A stretch of DNA of 64,000 nt, taken from the NCBI RefSeq assembly GCF_003337355.1, contig NZ_QPJW01000013.1, positions 1 through 64,000 of the forward strand, written 5' to 3'. Below the pieces are notes generated by a model. It saw nothing but the letters and a program-made list of their open reading frames with translations, did no database searches and was not told the DNA's origin. Below are positions 17,819-26,524 of this stretch, piece after piece. The DNA is from Fontibacillus phaseoli (GTDB taxonomy: Bacteria; Bacillota; Bacilli; Paenibacillales; Paenibacillaceae). Position numbers and translations under genes: made by a program. Position 1 is the first letter of the stretch. Every line of letters begins with the position of its first letter.

Positions 17819-18727
17819 ATGATGACGAAGCCATTAATTTTAGAGCAAGTGGTCAAGCAGTTTGGCGAAAAGACGGCAGTCAATCAAATTTCGCTGCAAG
17901 TGGAGCAGGGAGAAATTTACGGGCTGCTTGGTGCCAATGGTGCAGGCAAAACGACAACGATGCGGATGGTGCTTGGGCTGATCTATCCCGATGGCGGGAA
18001 GATTTTGTACAACGGTAAGCCATACGGAAACGAGCTTCAACATCAAATGGGGTACTTGCCAGAAGAGCGAGGTTTATATCCGAAAGTAAAAGTTAGCGAC
18101 CAGATCATTTATTTGGCCCGCCTGCGCGGGATGTCCGCCTCAGAGGCCGACAAAAGCCTGAAATACTGGCTCGACCGGTTTGAAGTGCCGGAGTACTACG
18201 ACAAGAAGATTGAAGAATTGTCCAAAGGGAATCAGCAAAAAATGGGCTTTATTGCCGCAGTTGTCCACAAACCGCAGATCGTAATTATGGACGAAGCGTT
18301 TAGCGGCCTGGATCCGGTCAATGTGGAACTGCTGAAGGCAACGGTCAAAGAATTGCGTGATGCCGGAACCAGCATTTTATTTTCCACCCACCGGATGGAG
18401 CATGTGGAGGAACTTTGCCGCAATATTACGATTCTGGACCGGTCCAAAACCGTGCTGCAAGGCAACTTAAGCGAGATTAAGAAGCGTTACCCGCGCGAGG
18501 AGATTCTCCTGCATACGGCAAGTGAAGTGTCCGGTCTGGAATTGATCGAAGGCGTAAGCCGGGTGGAGCGCCGGGAGCGGGGTTATTTGATCCGGATCAC
18601 CGATGTCGGTGCGGCCAAGAACATTTTGCGTATCGCGATGGAACAAAGCGATGTCGAGCATTTTGAGATCAAAGAGCCGACTTTGAATCAAATTTTCATT
18701 AAGGAAGTAGGTGAGTCAAATGAGTAA
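17819..18727 (+). CDS. ABC transporter ATPase (NatA/YhaQ-like)
   Basis: Walker A GANGAGKTT lies at 38-46, the signature is LSKGNQQK, Walker B is VIMDEAFSGLDP and the switch region is FSTHRMEH. The C-terminal domain of about 80 residues resembles NatA and YhaQ proteins. It begins 18 bases after the preceding ATPase gene and overlaps the start region of the permease at 18720, which is its likely partner. NatAB exports sodium in B. subtilis; the substrate here is not proven. Confidence 0.88.
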   Translation: MMTKPLILEQVVKQFGEKTAVNQISLQVEQGEIYGLLGANGAGKTTTMRMVLGLIYPDGGKILYNGKPYGNELQHQMGYLPEERGLYPKVKVSDQIIYLARLRGMSASEADKSLKYWLDRFEVPEYYDKKIEELSKGNQQKMGFIAAVVHKPQIVIMDEAFSGLDPVNVELLKATVKELRDAGTSILFSTHRMEHVEELCRNITILDRSKTVLQGNLSEIKKRYPREEILLHTASEVSGLELIEGVSRVERRERGYLIRITDVGAAKNILRIAMEQSDVEHFEIKEPTLNQIFIKEVGESNE

Positions 18728-20018
18728 AATGAGCACGGTCATCGGGTTTACTTTTTTGAACAAAGTCAAGGCGAAATCTTTTACGATAACTACGCTGGTG
18801 CTGGCCCTGTTGGTTACGATCGGCATGAATGTACCCTATTTTATCGACAGGTTCACAGGGAATGACGACGGCCCGACGGTGATCGGATTAATACAAAGCA
18901 ACCAGCCTGAGCTCGCGAACTCGTTGAAAGCTTACCGGGAGAAACAGCAACCAGGCACGACCGGGTTTGCGTTGGTGGAGTACGAACAGGCGGATGAACA
19001 AGTGCTCCGTAATGATATGGAAAACGGAAAAATTGACGGCTATCTGCAGTTCGGGGACAGCAAAGAGGGGGCTTTTCCTTCCGTCACTTATATTTCCAAG
19101 AAGGACAGCATCCCGCAGGGGTTGCAGACCTCGCTGCAGGCTGCGCTGCAAAGCGTGAAGGCCGAGTACATTACGAAAGGAACGCTGAGTGACGAACAGA
19201 TTGCCGCTCTCACATCGCCCGTTCAAATCGAAGCGATGAAGCAGGCGGTATCGGGAGGAGACGGCGCTGGATCGGGCGAAGGAGCGACAGCTGAAAAGGC
19301 GGCAACTATCAACTACGTGATCGTTTACGTGCTGGTCATCCTGTTCTTTATGACCATTATGATGACGGGGAATATGATCGCGGCGGAAGTAACAGCGGAA
19401 AAGAGCTCCCGAATCATGGAGATCCTGATTACGAGCGTGTCGCCGCTGGCTCAAATGTTCGGCAAAATCATCGGCATGTTCTTCATCGGATTGTTCCAGA
19501 TCGCTATTTTTGCAGCGGTGATCGCGATCAACGTGTCGTTGCCTCATAACCGTCCCGTTCTGGCCGGCTTTAATATGGACTTGTCGCAGATCAATATTGA
19601 AGTACTGGTGTTTGGACTGATTTTCTACATCCTCGGGTATTTCCTGTACGCGACCCTGTTTGCTGCAATTGGCTCGCTCGTAAGCCGTACTGAAGAGCTC
19701 GGGCAGGCGATCATGCCGATTACGATGCTGTCGCTGGCCGCTTTTTATATCGGTATTTTCAGCCTGGCAGCCCCGAATTCCACGCTGCTAAAGGTCAGCA
19801 GTTATATCCCGTTCTTCTCTCCGGTTTCGATGATCGTGCGGATTGGCGTCGGAGACACGCCGGTATGGGAGATTCTCATTTCAATCGTGATCCTGGTCGT
19901 TGCGATCCTGATTTTCGGATGGCTGTCCGCTAAAATATACCGCACGGGCGTGCTCCTGTACGGCAAACGTCCGACGTTCAAAGAGCTTCGCAAAGCGATG
20001 AAAGCTTATAAAATTTAG
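18720..20018 (+). CDS. ABC-2 type permease (NatB/YhaP-like)
   Basis: This 432-residue protein has one N-terminal membrane helix, a large extracytoplasmic segment (about 40-200) and a C-terminal block of five or six helices. That is the topology of NatB and YhaP permeases. The block begins with NYVIVYVLVILFFMTI and includes MTGNMIAAEVTAEKSSRIME. The ATG at 18720 has AGGTGA six bases upstream. It is the last gene of the operon and is followed by a terminator at 20176. Confidence 0.88.
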   Translation: MSKMSTVIGFTFLNKVKAKSFTITTLVLALLVTIGMNVPYFIDRFTGNDDGPTVIGLIQSNQPELANSLKAYREKQQPGTTGFALVEYEQADEQVLRNDMENGKIDGYLQFGDSKEGAFPSVTYISKKDSIPQGLQTSLQAALQSVKAEYITKGTLSDEQIAALTSPVQIEAMKQAVSGGDGAGSGEGATAEKAATINYVIVYVLVILFFMTIMMTGNMIAAEVTAEKSSRIMEILITSVSPLAQMFGKIIGMFFIGLFQIAIFAAVIAINVSLPHNRPVLAGFNMDLSQINIEVLVFGLIFYILGYFLYATLFAAIGSLVSRTEELGQAIMPITMLSLAAFYIGIFSLAAPNSTLLKVSSYIPFFSPVSMIVRIGVGDTPVWEILISIVILVVAILIFGWLSAKIYRTGVLLYGKRPTFKELRKAMKAYKI

Positions 20019-20175
20019 GGAGGAAGAATTTAATTACAAAAATCAAAGAATATAGGTTCACTCCTTAATCTGGTCGGCATGCTGTTGATCTGTGCGACAA
20101 TCCTTCCGGTGCAGTGATTATCATGCGAACGATTTTCTCGTGGCCTAATGAGGTGTTTGTATATTGTGTAAGGGA

Positions 20176-20208
20176 GGGGCTCATGCTTATGGCATGGGTT
20201 CCTTTTTT
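20176..20208 (+). terminator. Terminator of the GntR/ABC operon
   Basis: GGGGCTCATGC pairs with GCATGGGTTCC (11 pairs with some G-U), loop TTATG, then six T. It lies about 160 bases after the last permease gene. The rest of the 334-base spacer 20019-20352 shows nothing else. Confidence 0.85.
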
Positions 20209-20352
20209 ATGCAGTTGAAAATGCGGATTCCCAATACCAGATGAAGGGCGACCCTGCTGAATCCGTAAGGATGGCTTCCGGTTGCACGACTTGTTGAAAG
20301 CAGCGGCCTGTAGTAGTATCAGAAAGTAGTATCTGACATGAGGTGAGAAGAA

Positions 20353-20847
20353 ATGGATGACAACAACAAAATCGGCGTCTTGTTCGTCTGCCTGGGGAAT
20401 ATTTGCCGCTCTCCCATGGCTGAGGCGGTGTTTCGGCATTTGGTGGTTCAGGAGAACCTGGAACGGAAATTTCGGATTGATTCCGCAGGAACTGGAAACT
20501 GGCACATTGGGAAGCCGCCCCATCAAGGGACAAGGACGATTCTGGATCAATACGGCATCTCTTATGAAGGGCTGCAAGCACGTCAGGTGGCGGGAGATGA
20601 TTTTAAGCGTTTTGGCTATATCGTAGCGATGGATGATCAGAATGAACGCGATTTAAAGGCATTGGCGCGGCAAGCGGATGCGAATATCATCAAGCTGCTG
20701 GACCTGGTTCCGGATTCGGTGCTTAAAGAGGTCCCGGACCCCTATTTTACGGGCAATTTTGAAGAGACTTACGAACTGGTAGGTACGGGTTGCAAGGCGC
20801 TGTTGGAACGGATTCGGAAGGAAAAGGATCTTCGCAATCCCAACTAA
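20353..20847 (+). CDS. Low-molecular-weight protein tyrosine phosphatase
   Basis: The catalytic loop CLGNICRS runs from C13 to R19 and the acid is D129 in VPDPYF. Length (164) is normal. Relatives dephosphorylate protein tyrosine or arginine residues; whether this one matches YwlE (arginine) or YfkJ (tyrosine) cannot be settled. In YwlE a Thr follows the first loop Cys region, whereas here the loop has Leu-Gly-Asn. It is monocistronic, ending in the terminator at 20879. Confidence 0.92.
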   Translation: MDDNNKIGVLFVCLGNICRSPMAEAVFRHLVVQENLERKFRIDSAGTGNWHIGKPPHQGTRTILDQYGISYEGLQARQVAGDDFKRFGYIVAMDDQNERDLKALARQADANIIKLLDLVPDSVLKEVPDPYFTGNFEETYELVGTGCKALLERIRKEKDLRNPN

Positions 20848-20878
20848 AATTGTCGCCCGCAACGTATAGCAATTCAAT

Positions 20879-20922
20879 AAGCTTCCATTGTGGACGGAAC
20901 ATGTCCGGAATGGGAGCTTTTT
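20879..20922 (+). terminator. Terminator after the phosphatase gene
   Basis: AAGCTTCCATT pairs with AATGGGAGCTT (11 pairs), with an inner GGAC/GTCC helix and a T-run to 20922. The remaining bases to 21211 hold only the next promoter. Confidence 0.88.
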
Positions 20923-21140
20923 GCCGTCAAAGAAACCAAAAGCAGGCAAAGAAGCAATAGTCCCGAAAGATCGGCTCCGTATCCAACTGCTGAAATAAAT
21001 AACAGGGTAAAAGGGCATACACCTTGTGAAGATAAAGAGGTATGAAGCTTTTGGCATTTTAAAGATTCATGATGTTTGGAGCATCATCGGCGTGAGGATA
21101 AATGCTCGTCTCATGCAGAGTCTTTGTCCCATCCCCGGGT

Positions 21141-21187
21141 TTGACAAGTACGGCGGGATTTATTATCATGTATACCCATAGGGGTAT
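21141..21187 (+). promoter_or_regulatory. Promoter and CsoR/CstR-type operator
   Basis: TTGACA at 21141-21146 and TATCAT at 21164-21169 are spaced by 17 bases. Directly downstream, ATACCC (21172-21177) and GGGTAT (21182-21187) form an inverted repeat around ATAG, the G/C-tract operator type bound by CsoR-family repressors. The regulator gene starts 24 bases later, so autorepression is expected. Confidence 0.85.
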
Positions 21188-21211
21188 TTCACAAGGTATG
21201 GAGGGACTCCA

Positions 21212-21487
21212 ATGGCAGATCATGAAGTACATTATTCGGAAGATTTAAAACGGCGCCTGAAGCGAATTGAAGGTCAGGTGCGCGGTGTCTTACGCCTCAT
21301 GGAGGAGGGCAAGTCCTGCAAAGACGTCGTCAGCCAGCTTTCCGCGGTCCGCAATGCGTCCGACAAGGCGATCGCGCAGATCGTGGCGGATAATTTGCAG
21401 CATTGTCTGCTGAAAGAGAAAGCAGAAGGTCATACTACCGACAAGCTGGTTCAAGAAGCGGTAGAGTTGCTTGTAAAGAGCAGATAG
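21212..21487 (+). CDS. CsoR/CstR-family transcriptional repressor
   Basis: This 91-residue four-helix repressor of the metal-sensing/persulfide-sensing family has cysteines at 36 and 65. Copper-sensing CsoR also needs a His at position 61; here that position is Asn (ADNLQHC). Loss of that ligand, together with two rhodanese genes directly downstream, argues for a CstR-like persulfide sensor rather than a copper sensor. This is inference from family knowledge. The operator at 21172-21187 lies just upstream. Confidence 0.85.
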   Translation: MADHEVHYSEDLKRRLKRIEGQVRGVLRLMEEGKSCKDVVSQLSAVRNASDKAIAQIVADNLQHCLLKEKAEGHTTDKLVQEAVELLVKSR

Positions 21488-21556
21488 TTGTTATAGAAGA
21501 TGGCATGTTTAGGATATTATTCAAACCAAAACTGATGTCAAGGAGCTGACCGAGAA

Positions 21557-21868
21557 ATGAGTTTTCAACCCGATAGAGAAATTTCCGCCCATGAATTAGC
21601 CGAAAGAATCGAACGTGGGGATGCCTTGAATATTGTGGACGTAAGGGAGCCTGTTGAGTGGGAAGAAGGCCATATCCGGGGGGCCAAGCATATTCCGTTA
21701 GGGCAATTGCCCGAGAGATACGAAGAGCTCGATCCGAAGCAGGAATGGTTTATCGTATGTCGCAGCGGAGCCCGGAGTGGACTTGCCTGCGAACTGCTTT
21801 CCGAACGAGGCTATAAAGCCGTGAATATGGCCGGCGGTCTGCTGGCCTGGAGAGGTGAATTGGTTTAA
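21557..21868 (+). CDS. Single-domain rhodanese (sulfurtransferase)
   Basis: The 103-residue rhodanese domain has the active-site loop CRSGARS with catalytic C68, and the usual NIVDVREPVEWEEGHI motif in the first half. It would carry a persulfide and move sulfane sulfur between small molecules or proteins in the cytoplasm. It follows the CstR-like regulator by 69 bases and precedes a second rhodanese by three bases. Confidence 0.93.
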   Translation: MSFQPDREISAHELAERIERGDALNIVDVREPVEWEEGHIRGAKHIPLGQLPERYEELDPKQEWFIVCRSGARSGLACELLSERGYKAVNMAGGLLAWRGELV

Positions 21869-21871
21869 CGC

Positions 21872-22240
21872 ATGATGATATTGATATTTGCCGCTTTGGT
21901 TAGCGCTGGCGCCGCGGGCTTATGGCTGGTGCGTCGCTTTTGGCCCGTGAAAGGGTTGGCTTACGTGGAAGCGGGCAAGCTCCGGGAGACGTCCGAATTG
22001 ACGGGTCAGGCTAAGATGATTGATGTCCGCGATGCGTTCTTTTACGAACAGTGTCATGTTAATGGCGCGATCAATATTTCGATAGGACGGCTTCCGTACC
22101 TCTGGAACAAAGAGTTGTCCCCGGATGAACCGGTAGTCATCCTCTCGGACAGCCTGCGTCAAAGCAAAAAAGCAGCCAGATTTCTGAAAAGCCGGGGTTT
22201 CCGGGAGATCTATGCGGTGCGCGGAAGATTTTGCGCATAA
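21872..22240 (+). CDS. Membrane-anchored rhodanese-like protein lacking the catalytic Cys
   Basis: An N-terminal membrane helix (about 2-20) precedes a rhodanese fold with MIDVRDAFFYEQCHVNGA. The active-site loop reads LSDSLRQS where YCRSGNRS would be usual, so the catalytic Cys is Ser92 and the next Arg is Asp. C61 and the near-terminal Cys remain. It is probably not a standard sulfurtransferase and may bind rather than transfer. It forms one operon with the CstR-like gene and the active rhodanese. Confidence 0.85.
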   Translation: MMILIFAALVSAGAAGLWLVRRFWPVKGLAYVEAGKLRETSELTGQAKMIDVRDAFFYEQCHVNGAINISIGRLPYLWNKELSPDEPVVILSDSLRQSKKAARFLKSRGFREIYAVRGRFCA

Positions 22241-22267
22241 GGTAGCCCGCCGCAAGTTAATATACGA

Positions 22268-22305
22268 AACACCAGTCCTTAAAGCAAAGGGACTGGTGTT
22301 TTTTT
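22268..22305 (+). terminator. Terminator of the rhodanese operon
   Basis: AACACCAGTCC pairs with GGACTGGTGTT (11 pairs), followed by seven T. Confidence 0.95.
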
Positions 22306-22486
22306 ATTGTATAAAAATGATATTTACAACAATAACAAGAATGTGGTGACTGCTGCTTGAAGCACTTCCACCGTAGTTGGGAACCGTATTGTGTGTATAA
22401 AAGACGCGTGACGAATGAAACTTTTATCCATTGCCGGACGTTTACATGAATAGCATGTACATCAGCAAGCAGTTAGGAGAGTAAGT

Positions 22487-23647
22487 ATGCAAGTTATGCA
22501 GCAAGAGTCCACAACGCTGCCCAGCCGTTCTTCGGCACGAAAGGGAAGCGGGGCTAACAAACGTAAACGTAAGAATAAGCGGCGCAAAGGAGGATTTCTC
22601 CGGTTTGTCGGCAGAATGATCACCGTAATGATGCTTCTAGGGGGAGTTGCGATGATCTGGTTGTTTTTTACTCCATCAGGCAATAATGTTCGTTTCCTTA
22701 TGGCGGACACTTTGATTACGACGCAGCACCGCCATTGGGCGAAATATATAATCGGGCAAGCTGAGCTGGACAAAAGAGTGGCGGCTTATCAAAAGTCGTT
22801 TGACGATATGGGTACGGAAAAAGACACCCACACCATTACATTGCCTTCCCAAGAAGAAGATGAGGAGACGCAAGAGGAGAAGCCGCTGATCGAAGTGGAG
22901 GAAGTGTCCGGAACCGGATATCACGGATATGTGCTGACTGTAAACGATCCGACGAAAATCCGGCTGGGCGTTCCCGCCAAAAGAGGCAAAGGGGAGAAGG
23001 TATCCAGCATGGTTGCCCGTACCGGGGCTGTGGCCGGAGTGAACGGCGGCGGCTTTGCCGACCCGAACTGGAAAGGCAACGGCTTTAAGCCGATCGGGGT
23101 CGTCATCTCGCAAGGCAAGCTGTATTACAACGGAATCAGCAAAAATGCATCGACCCAGGTGGTCGGGCTCGATAAGCAAGGGAAGATGATCGCCGGCAAA
23201 TATACGCTCGATGAGTTGGATAAGCTGGGCATTCAGGAAGCCGTGACCTTTCAGCCGCGGATTATCGTTAATGGCAAGGGTCAAATCCGCAGCCAGAAAG
23301 AAGGCTGGGGAATCGCGCCCCGGACCGCGATGGGGCAAAGAGAGGACGGCGCAATCCTGTTCGTCATCATTGACGGCCGCCAGCCGGGGTACAGCATCGG
23401 AGCGAGCCTTTACGATGTCCAGCAGATCATGCTGGACCACGGCGCGGTCATCGCCGCCAACCTGGACGGAGGATCTTCCTCCGTACTGGTAAAGGAAGGC
23501 GGAGACATTGTCAACAAGCCGTCCTCCGAATACGGCGAGCGCTATTTACCGACGGCGTTCCTCGTGTTCGAGGATCCGGAGAAGGTAGATATCCCGAACA
23601 TTTGGGAGGGCTTGCGTCCGCAGGATATTGATGCGGGGAAAAAATAA
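22487..23647 (+). CDS. Phosphodiester glycosidase (NAGPA) domain protein, membrane-anchored
   Basis: A very basic N-terminus (about 15-36) precedes one membrane helix (about 42-62), so the rest lies outside the membrane. The NAGPA domain (about 145-375) shows VAGVNGGGFADPNW, RTAMGQ and AANLDGGSSSVLV, family motifs around the active site. The human relative uncovers mannose phosphodiesters. Bacterial members are often linked to exopolysaccharide or teichoic acid turnover, which is not proven here. An AGGAGAG site precedes the ATG and a strong terminator follows. Confidence 0.88.
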   Translation: MQVMQQESTTLPSRSSARKGSGANKRKRKNKRRKGGFLRFVGRMITVMMLLGGVAMIWLFFTPSGNNVRFLMADTLITTQHRHWAKYIIGQAELDKRVAAYQKSFDDMGTEKDTHTITLPSQEEDEETQEEKPLIEVEEVSGTGYHGYVLTVNDPTKIRLGVPAKRGKGEKVSSMVARTGAVAGVNGGGFADPNWKGNGFKPIGVVISQGKLYYNGISKNASTQVVGLDKQGKMIAGKYTLDELDKLGIQEAVTFQPRIIVNGKGQIRSQKEGWGIAPRTAMGQREDGAILFVIIDGRQPGYSIGASLYDVQQIMLDHGAVIAANLDGGSSSVLVKEGGDIVNKPSSEYGERYLPTAFLVFEDPEKVDIPNIWEGLRPQDIDAGKK

Positions 23648-23656
23648 ACCGGCGCA

Positions 23657-23709
23657 AAAAGCGCGCTGCTCTCAAAGCACCTGGGTGCTTTGGCGGGCAG
23701 CGCGCTTTT
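23657..23709 (+). terminator. Strong terminator
   Basis: AAAAGCGCGCTGC pairs with GCAGCGCGCTTTT, with an inner AAAGCACC/GTGCTTT hairpin. Confidence 0.9.
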
Positions 23710-23767
23710 GTATTTTGTAGGAGAGGATTAGGATGGATCGGCTGCGCTCTCTTTATTCCACCGTGAT

Positions 23768-23819
23768 TCGAACCGATCCGAACCGAACCGAACCGATCCG
23801 ATACAATCCGACCCAATCC
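23768..23819. repeat. Degenerate pentanucleotide repeat
   Basis: About ten tandem copies of CCGAA or CCGAT, decaying at the right end. It lies in the convergent spacer 23710-24116, which holds no gene. Confidence 0.8.
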
Positions 23820-23862
23820 ATGTTGCTCATTCCGTTCGTCCCCGGGTCAGCAGACCTGCGCG

Positions 23863-24053
23863 AAATTAACTGTATTTCCTGTATCTAATTTTCACGATTG
23901 GCCTTCTGCAAACTAATTAACTGGAGAACCTACAGTTATTTGTATCCCATCTGCCCGGAATCGTCGGAAACCTTAGAATTAGCTGGAGGTTTTACAGTTA
24001 AATCGCAAAAGGCAGGCCCTTTTCGTAAATTAACTGTAGGTTATACAGCTATT
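23863..24053. repeat. Composite of four imperfect palindromes (locus 2)
   Basis: Units at 23863-23892, 23915-23940, 23977-24002 and 24027-24053, with centres near 23877, 23928, 23990 and 24040 (spacings 51, 62, 50). Each has TTAACTG or TTAGCTG opposite CAGTTA or CAGCTA. It lies between the convergent genes ending at 23647 and 24117. Confidence 0.9.
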
Positions 24054-24116
24054 TACACCAACTTGGGCAGGGCAGGCAGTCTGCACGAGCCTCCACAGCC
24101 TACACGCGGCTATGTC

Positions 24117-24824
24117 CTACTTGATAAACACGCCTCCGAACGGAATGGCTTCGCGCAGGAACCGTTTGACGATCCCGTCGTTGTTGTCCAGATCGCGTTC
24201 GAGCTCCCGGCTTCCGCCGCCGGATTGGATAAGCACCGAGCCATGGCCGGTGATTTTCCATTGGTATTTCATGTGCTGGCTCGCCAGATGATTGCCGTAC
24301 ACGGATAGCTCCAGCTTGGCGTTCTCGGGATAAGCGATAACGCAGCCAGCTTCGACATACAGCGGATCATCCGGTTCGAGCGGAAGTTCAAGCACCTGAC
24401 CCTGCGTCAGAATTCCGATCTCTCCGTCTCCGGAAAATTTCATTTTTATCGCATCGCGGGTAATCATCATATTTTTCATGCTGAGCAACCGGGATTCCAT
24501 CCGGACACCTTCCGTATAAAAAAAGAGATGCCTGAAGTCATACAGCAAGTCGCTCCCGTGTGTCAGCTTGATAGGTTTAAGGGTGATGGACGGAGGCATC
24601 GATGCCACGAATTGGCAAGCCCCCATGAAATCGGCCCGGATCAATTTCTTTTTCCGGTACATGCCTTTCATGTTCATAAGCTTGTCGGTGCGACTACCGG
24701 AGGGCCCTTTGAAGGCAATAATTTGCGCCGGATGCAGGACATGGAGTTTTTCGCCTTCATGAACTTCGAAGGTAACGGCTTGTCCTCCATAGCCCGCAGG
24801 CTCGTTATCGTAAACAATTCTCAT
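24117..24824 (-). CDS. AIM24-family protein
   Basis: The 235-residue, beta-rich protein has the repeated pattern of the AIM24 (DUF124) family, seen in SGDGEIGILTQG, LYVEAGCVIAYPENAKLE and GHGSVLIQSGGG. There is no signal peptide. In yeast AIM24 acts on mitochondrial membrane complexes; the bacterial role is unknown. The ATG at 24824 lies ten bases behind GGAGGGG; a longer frame to 24848 has no site. It faces the palindrome cluster at its 3' end. Confidence 0.85.
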   Translation of the reverse strand: MRIVYDNEPAGYGGQAVTFEVHEGEKLHVLHPAQIIAFKGPSGSRTDKLMNMKGMYRKKKLIRADFMGACQFVASMPPSITLKPIKLTHGSDLLYDFRHLFFYTEGVRMESRLLSMKNMMITRDAIKMKFSGDGEIGILTQGQVLELPLEPDDPLYVEAGCVIAYPENAKLELSVYGNHLASQHMKYQWKITGHGSVLIQSGGGSRELERDLDNNDGIVKRFLREAIPFGGVFIK

Positions 24825-24896
24825 CGTGCAGATTCCCCTCCTTCTCATTTCTCTAGGGAAGTAGCTTGGTTCAGACCGGATAACCTTGCCATGCGA

Positions 24897-25322
24897 TTAT
24901 CGCCGGAGCACCAAGCGAATGACTCGAAGCAGGATAAAATATCCGGCAAGCAGAAGCACACCGGTCAGGATCAGGATCCGCGTCTTTCGGGCATTCGCCT
25001 CCCGGGCTTGCTGGGCTTCGGTCAGGGCAGCCACCGAGGCGCTTAGTTCGCGGTTCTGCTCCAGCAGGGCTTCGTTTTGCTGCCGATACGCTTCCATGGT
25101 CGATTCCGCTTCCGCAAGCTTGTCCTGCGTCATTTGGTAGTTTGCTTTAAGCTCGTTTACTTCGCTAGGGAGTTCCGACAGTTCTTTTACCCCTTGATAC
25201 AGATCGCTGAAGTAGCCGGCGTAGGCACGGGGTTGGCCCGGAAGAACCAAACCGCAAACCAGCAATATACCGCAAACCAGCAAAGCGCAGACCGTTTTTT
25301 TATAGATGGAGCCCCGAATCAT
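24897..25322 (-). CDS. Secreted/membrane coiled-coil protein, 141 aa
   Basis: A hydrophobic signal or anchor (about 9-31, ending PRAYAG) is followed by a long heptad-rich coiled coil (about 45-110) and a C-terminal membrane helix (about 115-135) with a basic tail. The chain could therefore span the outer leaflet between two membrane points or be cleaved and held by its tail. I do not recognise a family. The ATG at 25322 has GGAGGTGG upstream. It lies just upstream of the AIM24 gene on the same strand, with a 72-base gap. Confidence 0.75.
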   Translation of the reverse strand: MIRGSIYKKTVCALLVCGILLVCGLVLPGQPRAYAGYFSDLYQGVKELSELPSEVNELKANYQMTQDKLAEAESTMEAYRQQNEALLEQNRELSASVAALTEAQQAREANARKTRILILTGVLLLAGYFILLRVIRLVLRR

Positions 25323-25433
25323 CCGTACCACCTCCGCCAATGTGTAGTAGCCTCTAATTCATTATTACGAACCGGTTTCCGAAAAAGTTTCCGTATCCTT
25401 TATTTACACCTAAGCAACACGAGTATAAGCAAA

Positions 25434-25485
25434 AAAAGGCCGTCTCCCGGGTAGAGATAAATTCCCTTTGGGAGAGGAGCCTTTT
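25434..25485 (-). terminator. Terminator of the DegV gene
   Basis: Read on the minus strand, AAAAGGC and CTCCC pair with GGGAG and GCCTTTT, ending in seven T. It closes the gene at 25535. Confidence 0.85.
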
Positions 25486-25534
25486 CGCAGGCGAATTCTG
25501 TGTGCAAGACAAGCTTTGCATGACTAGAGGATGG

Positions 25535-26398
25535 TTACATGGTATACGCCTTATTGCGCAAATACATGATGGCTACGGTGCGCGGTCCGCAGTGGCACGA
25601 AATGGCGCAGCCGCCTTCGATAATGGCGACTTCCCGGGTATCCGTCTTCTCTAGCAGCGTCGTTCGGATATAATCGGCGGCCCTTTCCGCTAAGGTTTGG
25701 GCTACGATGATTAATTCCCGGTCAACCTTATGAATATTTTCCGTGAAGTGATGGAGCATGCGTTCCACCGCTTTTTCGGTTTTGCCTCTATATTTATCTG
25801 CGGAAATGACGAGCCCCTCCTTGATGCGCAGCACGGGACGGATTTTCAGCAGACTTCCGATCATATGCTGCATGTTGGAGACGCGGCCTCCCTTATGAAG
25901 GTAATCCAAGCTGTCTACCAGCACTTCGATTTCGACCCGGTCGCGGAGATCCTCCAGCATCGTAACGATCTCGCCTGGGCTTGCTCCGGTTTGGGCTGCC
26001 TGAGCCGCCTTTATGACAAGCAAGGCAACGCCTCCTGACACATTGAGTGAATCTACGACGATGACGCGTCCTTCAGGTAGCTCATCCGCGGCGATCAGGG
26101 CGTTCTGGTAAGTTGAGGAGAGCTTGGAAGACATGCTGATAAACAGGATCGTATCGCCTCGCTCAATCCAGGGCGTGAAGGCCGCAATGAAATCTGCGGG
26201 GGACGGTGCCGACGTGTGTGGCAATTCCCCGGTTTCGTCGACCCGCCGGTAAATATCAGTCGTGGTGATTTCAAGTTTATCCTTGTAGGCCTTTTCACCG
26301 AACACGACATAAAGCGGAACAATTCCGATATCGTACTGAGTCATCCAGGATTCCGGAATATCAGAGATGCTGTCTGCGAAAATTTTCACTTGTGTCAA
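25535..26398 (-). CDS. DegV family fatty-acid-binding protein
   Basis: The 287-residue two-domain DegV fold begins with VKIFADSISDIP and holds the S-rich lipid head-group segment HTSAPSP, and later YLHKGGRVS. DegV (FakB-type) proteins bind a fatty acid and present it to the kinase FakA. The C-terminus carries an unusual SCHCGP cluster. The start is TTG at 26398, seven bases behind GGAGGAA. It is a separate unit with its own terminator. Confidence 0.9.
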   Translation of the reverse strand: MTQVKIFADSISDIPESWMTQYDIGIVPLYVVFGEKAYKDKLEITTTDIYRRVDETGELPHTSAPSPADFIAAFTPWIERGDTILFISMSSKLSSTYQNALIAADELPEGRVIVVDSLNVSGGVALLVIKAAQAAQTGASPGEIVTMLEDLRDRVEIEVLVDSLDYLHKGGRVSNMQHMIGSLLKIRPVLRIKEGLVISADKYRGKTEKAVERMLHHFTENIHKVDRELIIVAQTLAERAADYIRTTLLEKTDTREVAIIEGGCAISCHCGPRTVAIMYLRNKAYTM

Positions 26399-26524
26399 CG
26401 CATTTCCTCCAGTAATGAATTTATTAGATTAATAGAATGGCTTTCCTTGATTATAGAGGAGCGTCGACCTATACGCAAAAATATTTAGCCAGGTAATAAT
26501 TGTCGGGTCTTTCGGCCCTCGGGT

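Noticed and set aside
21172-21187. Copper-responsive CsoR operator
   Set aside because: The site fits CsoR-family proteins in general, but the regulator lacks the copper-ligand His and no copA is nearby, so copper sensing is not favoured.
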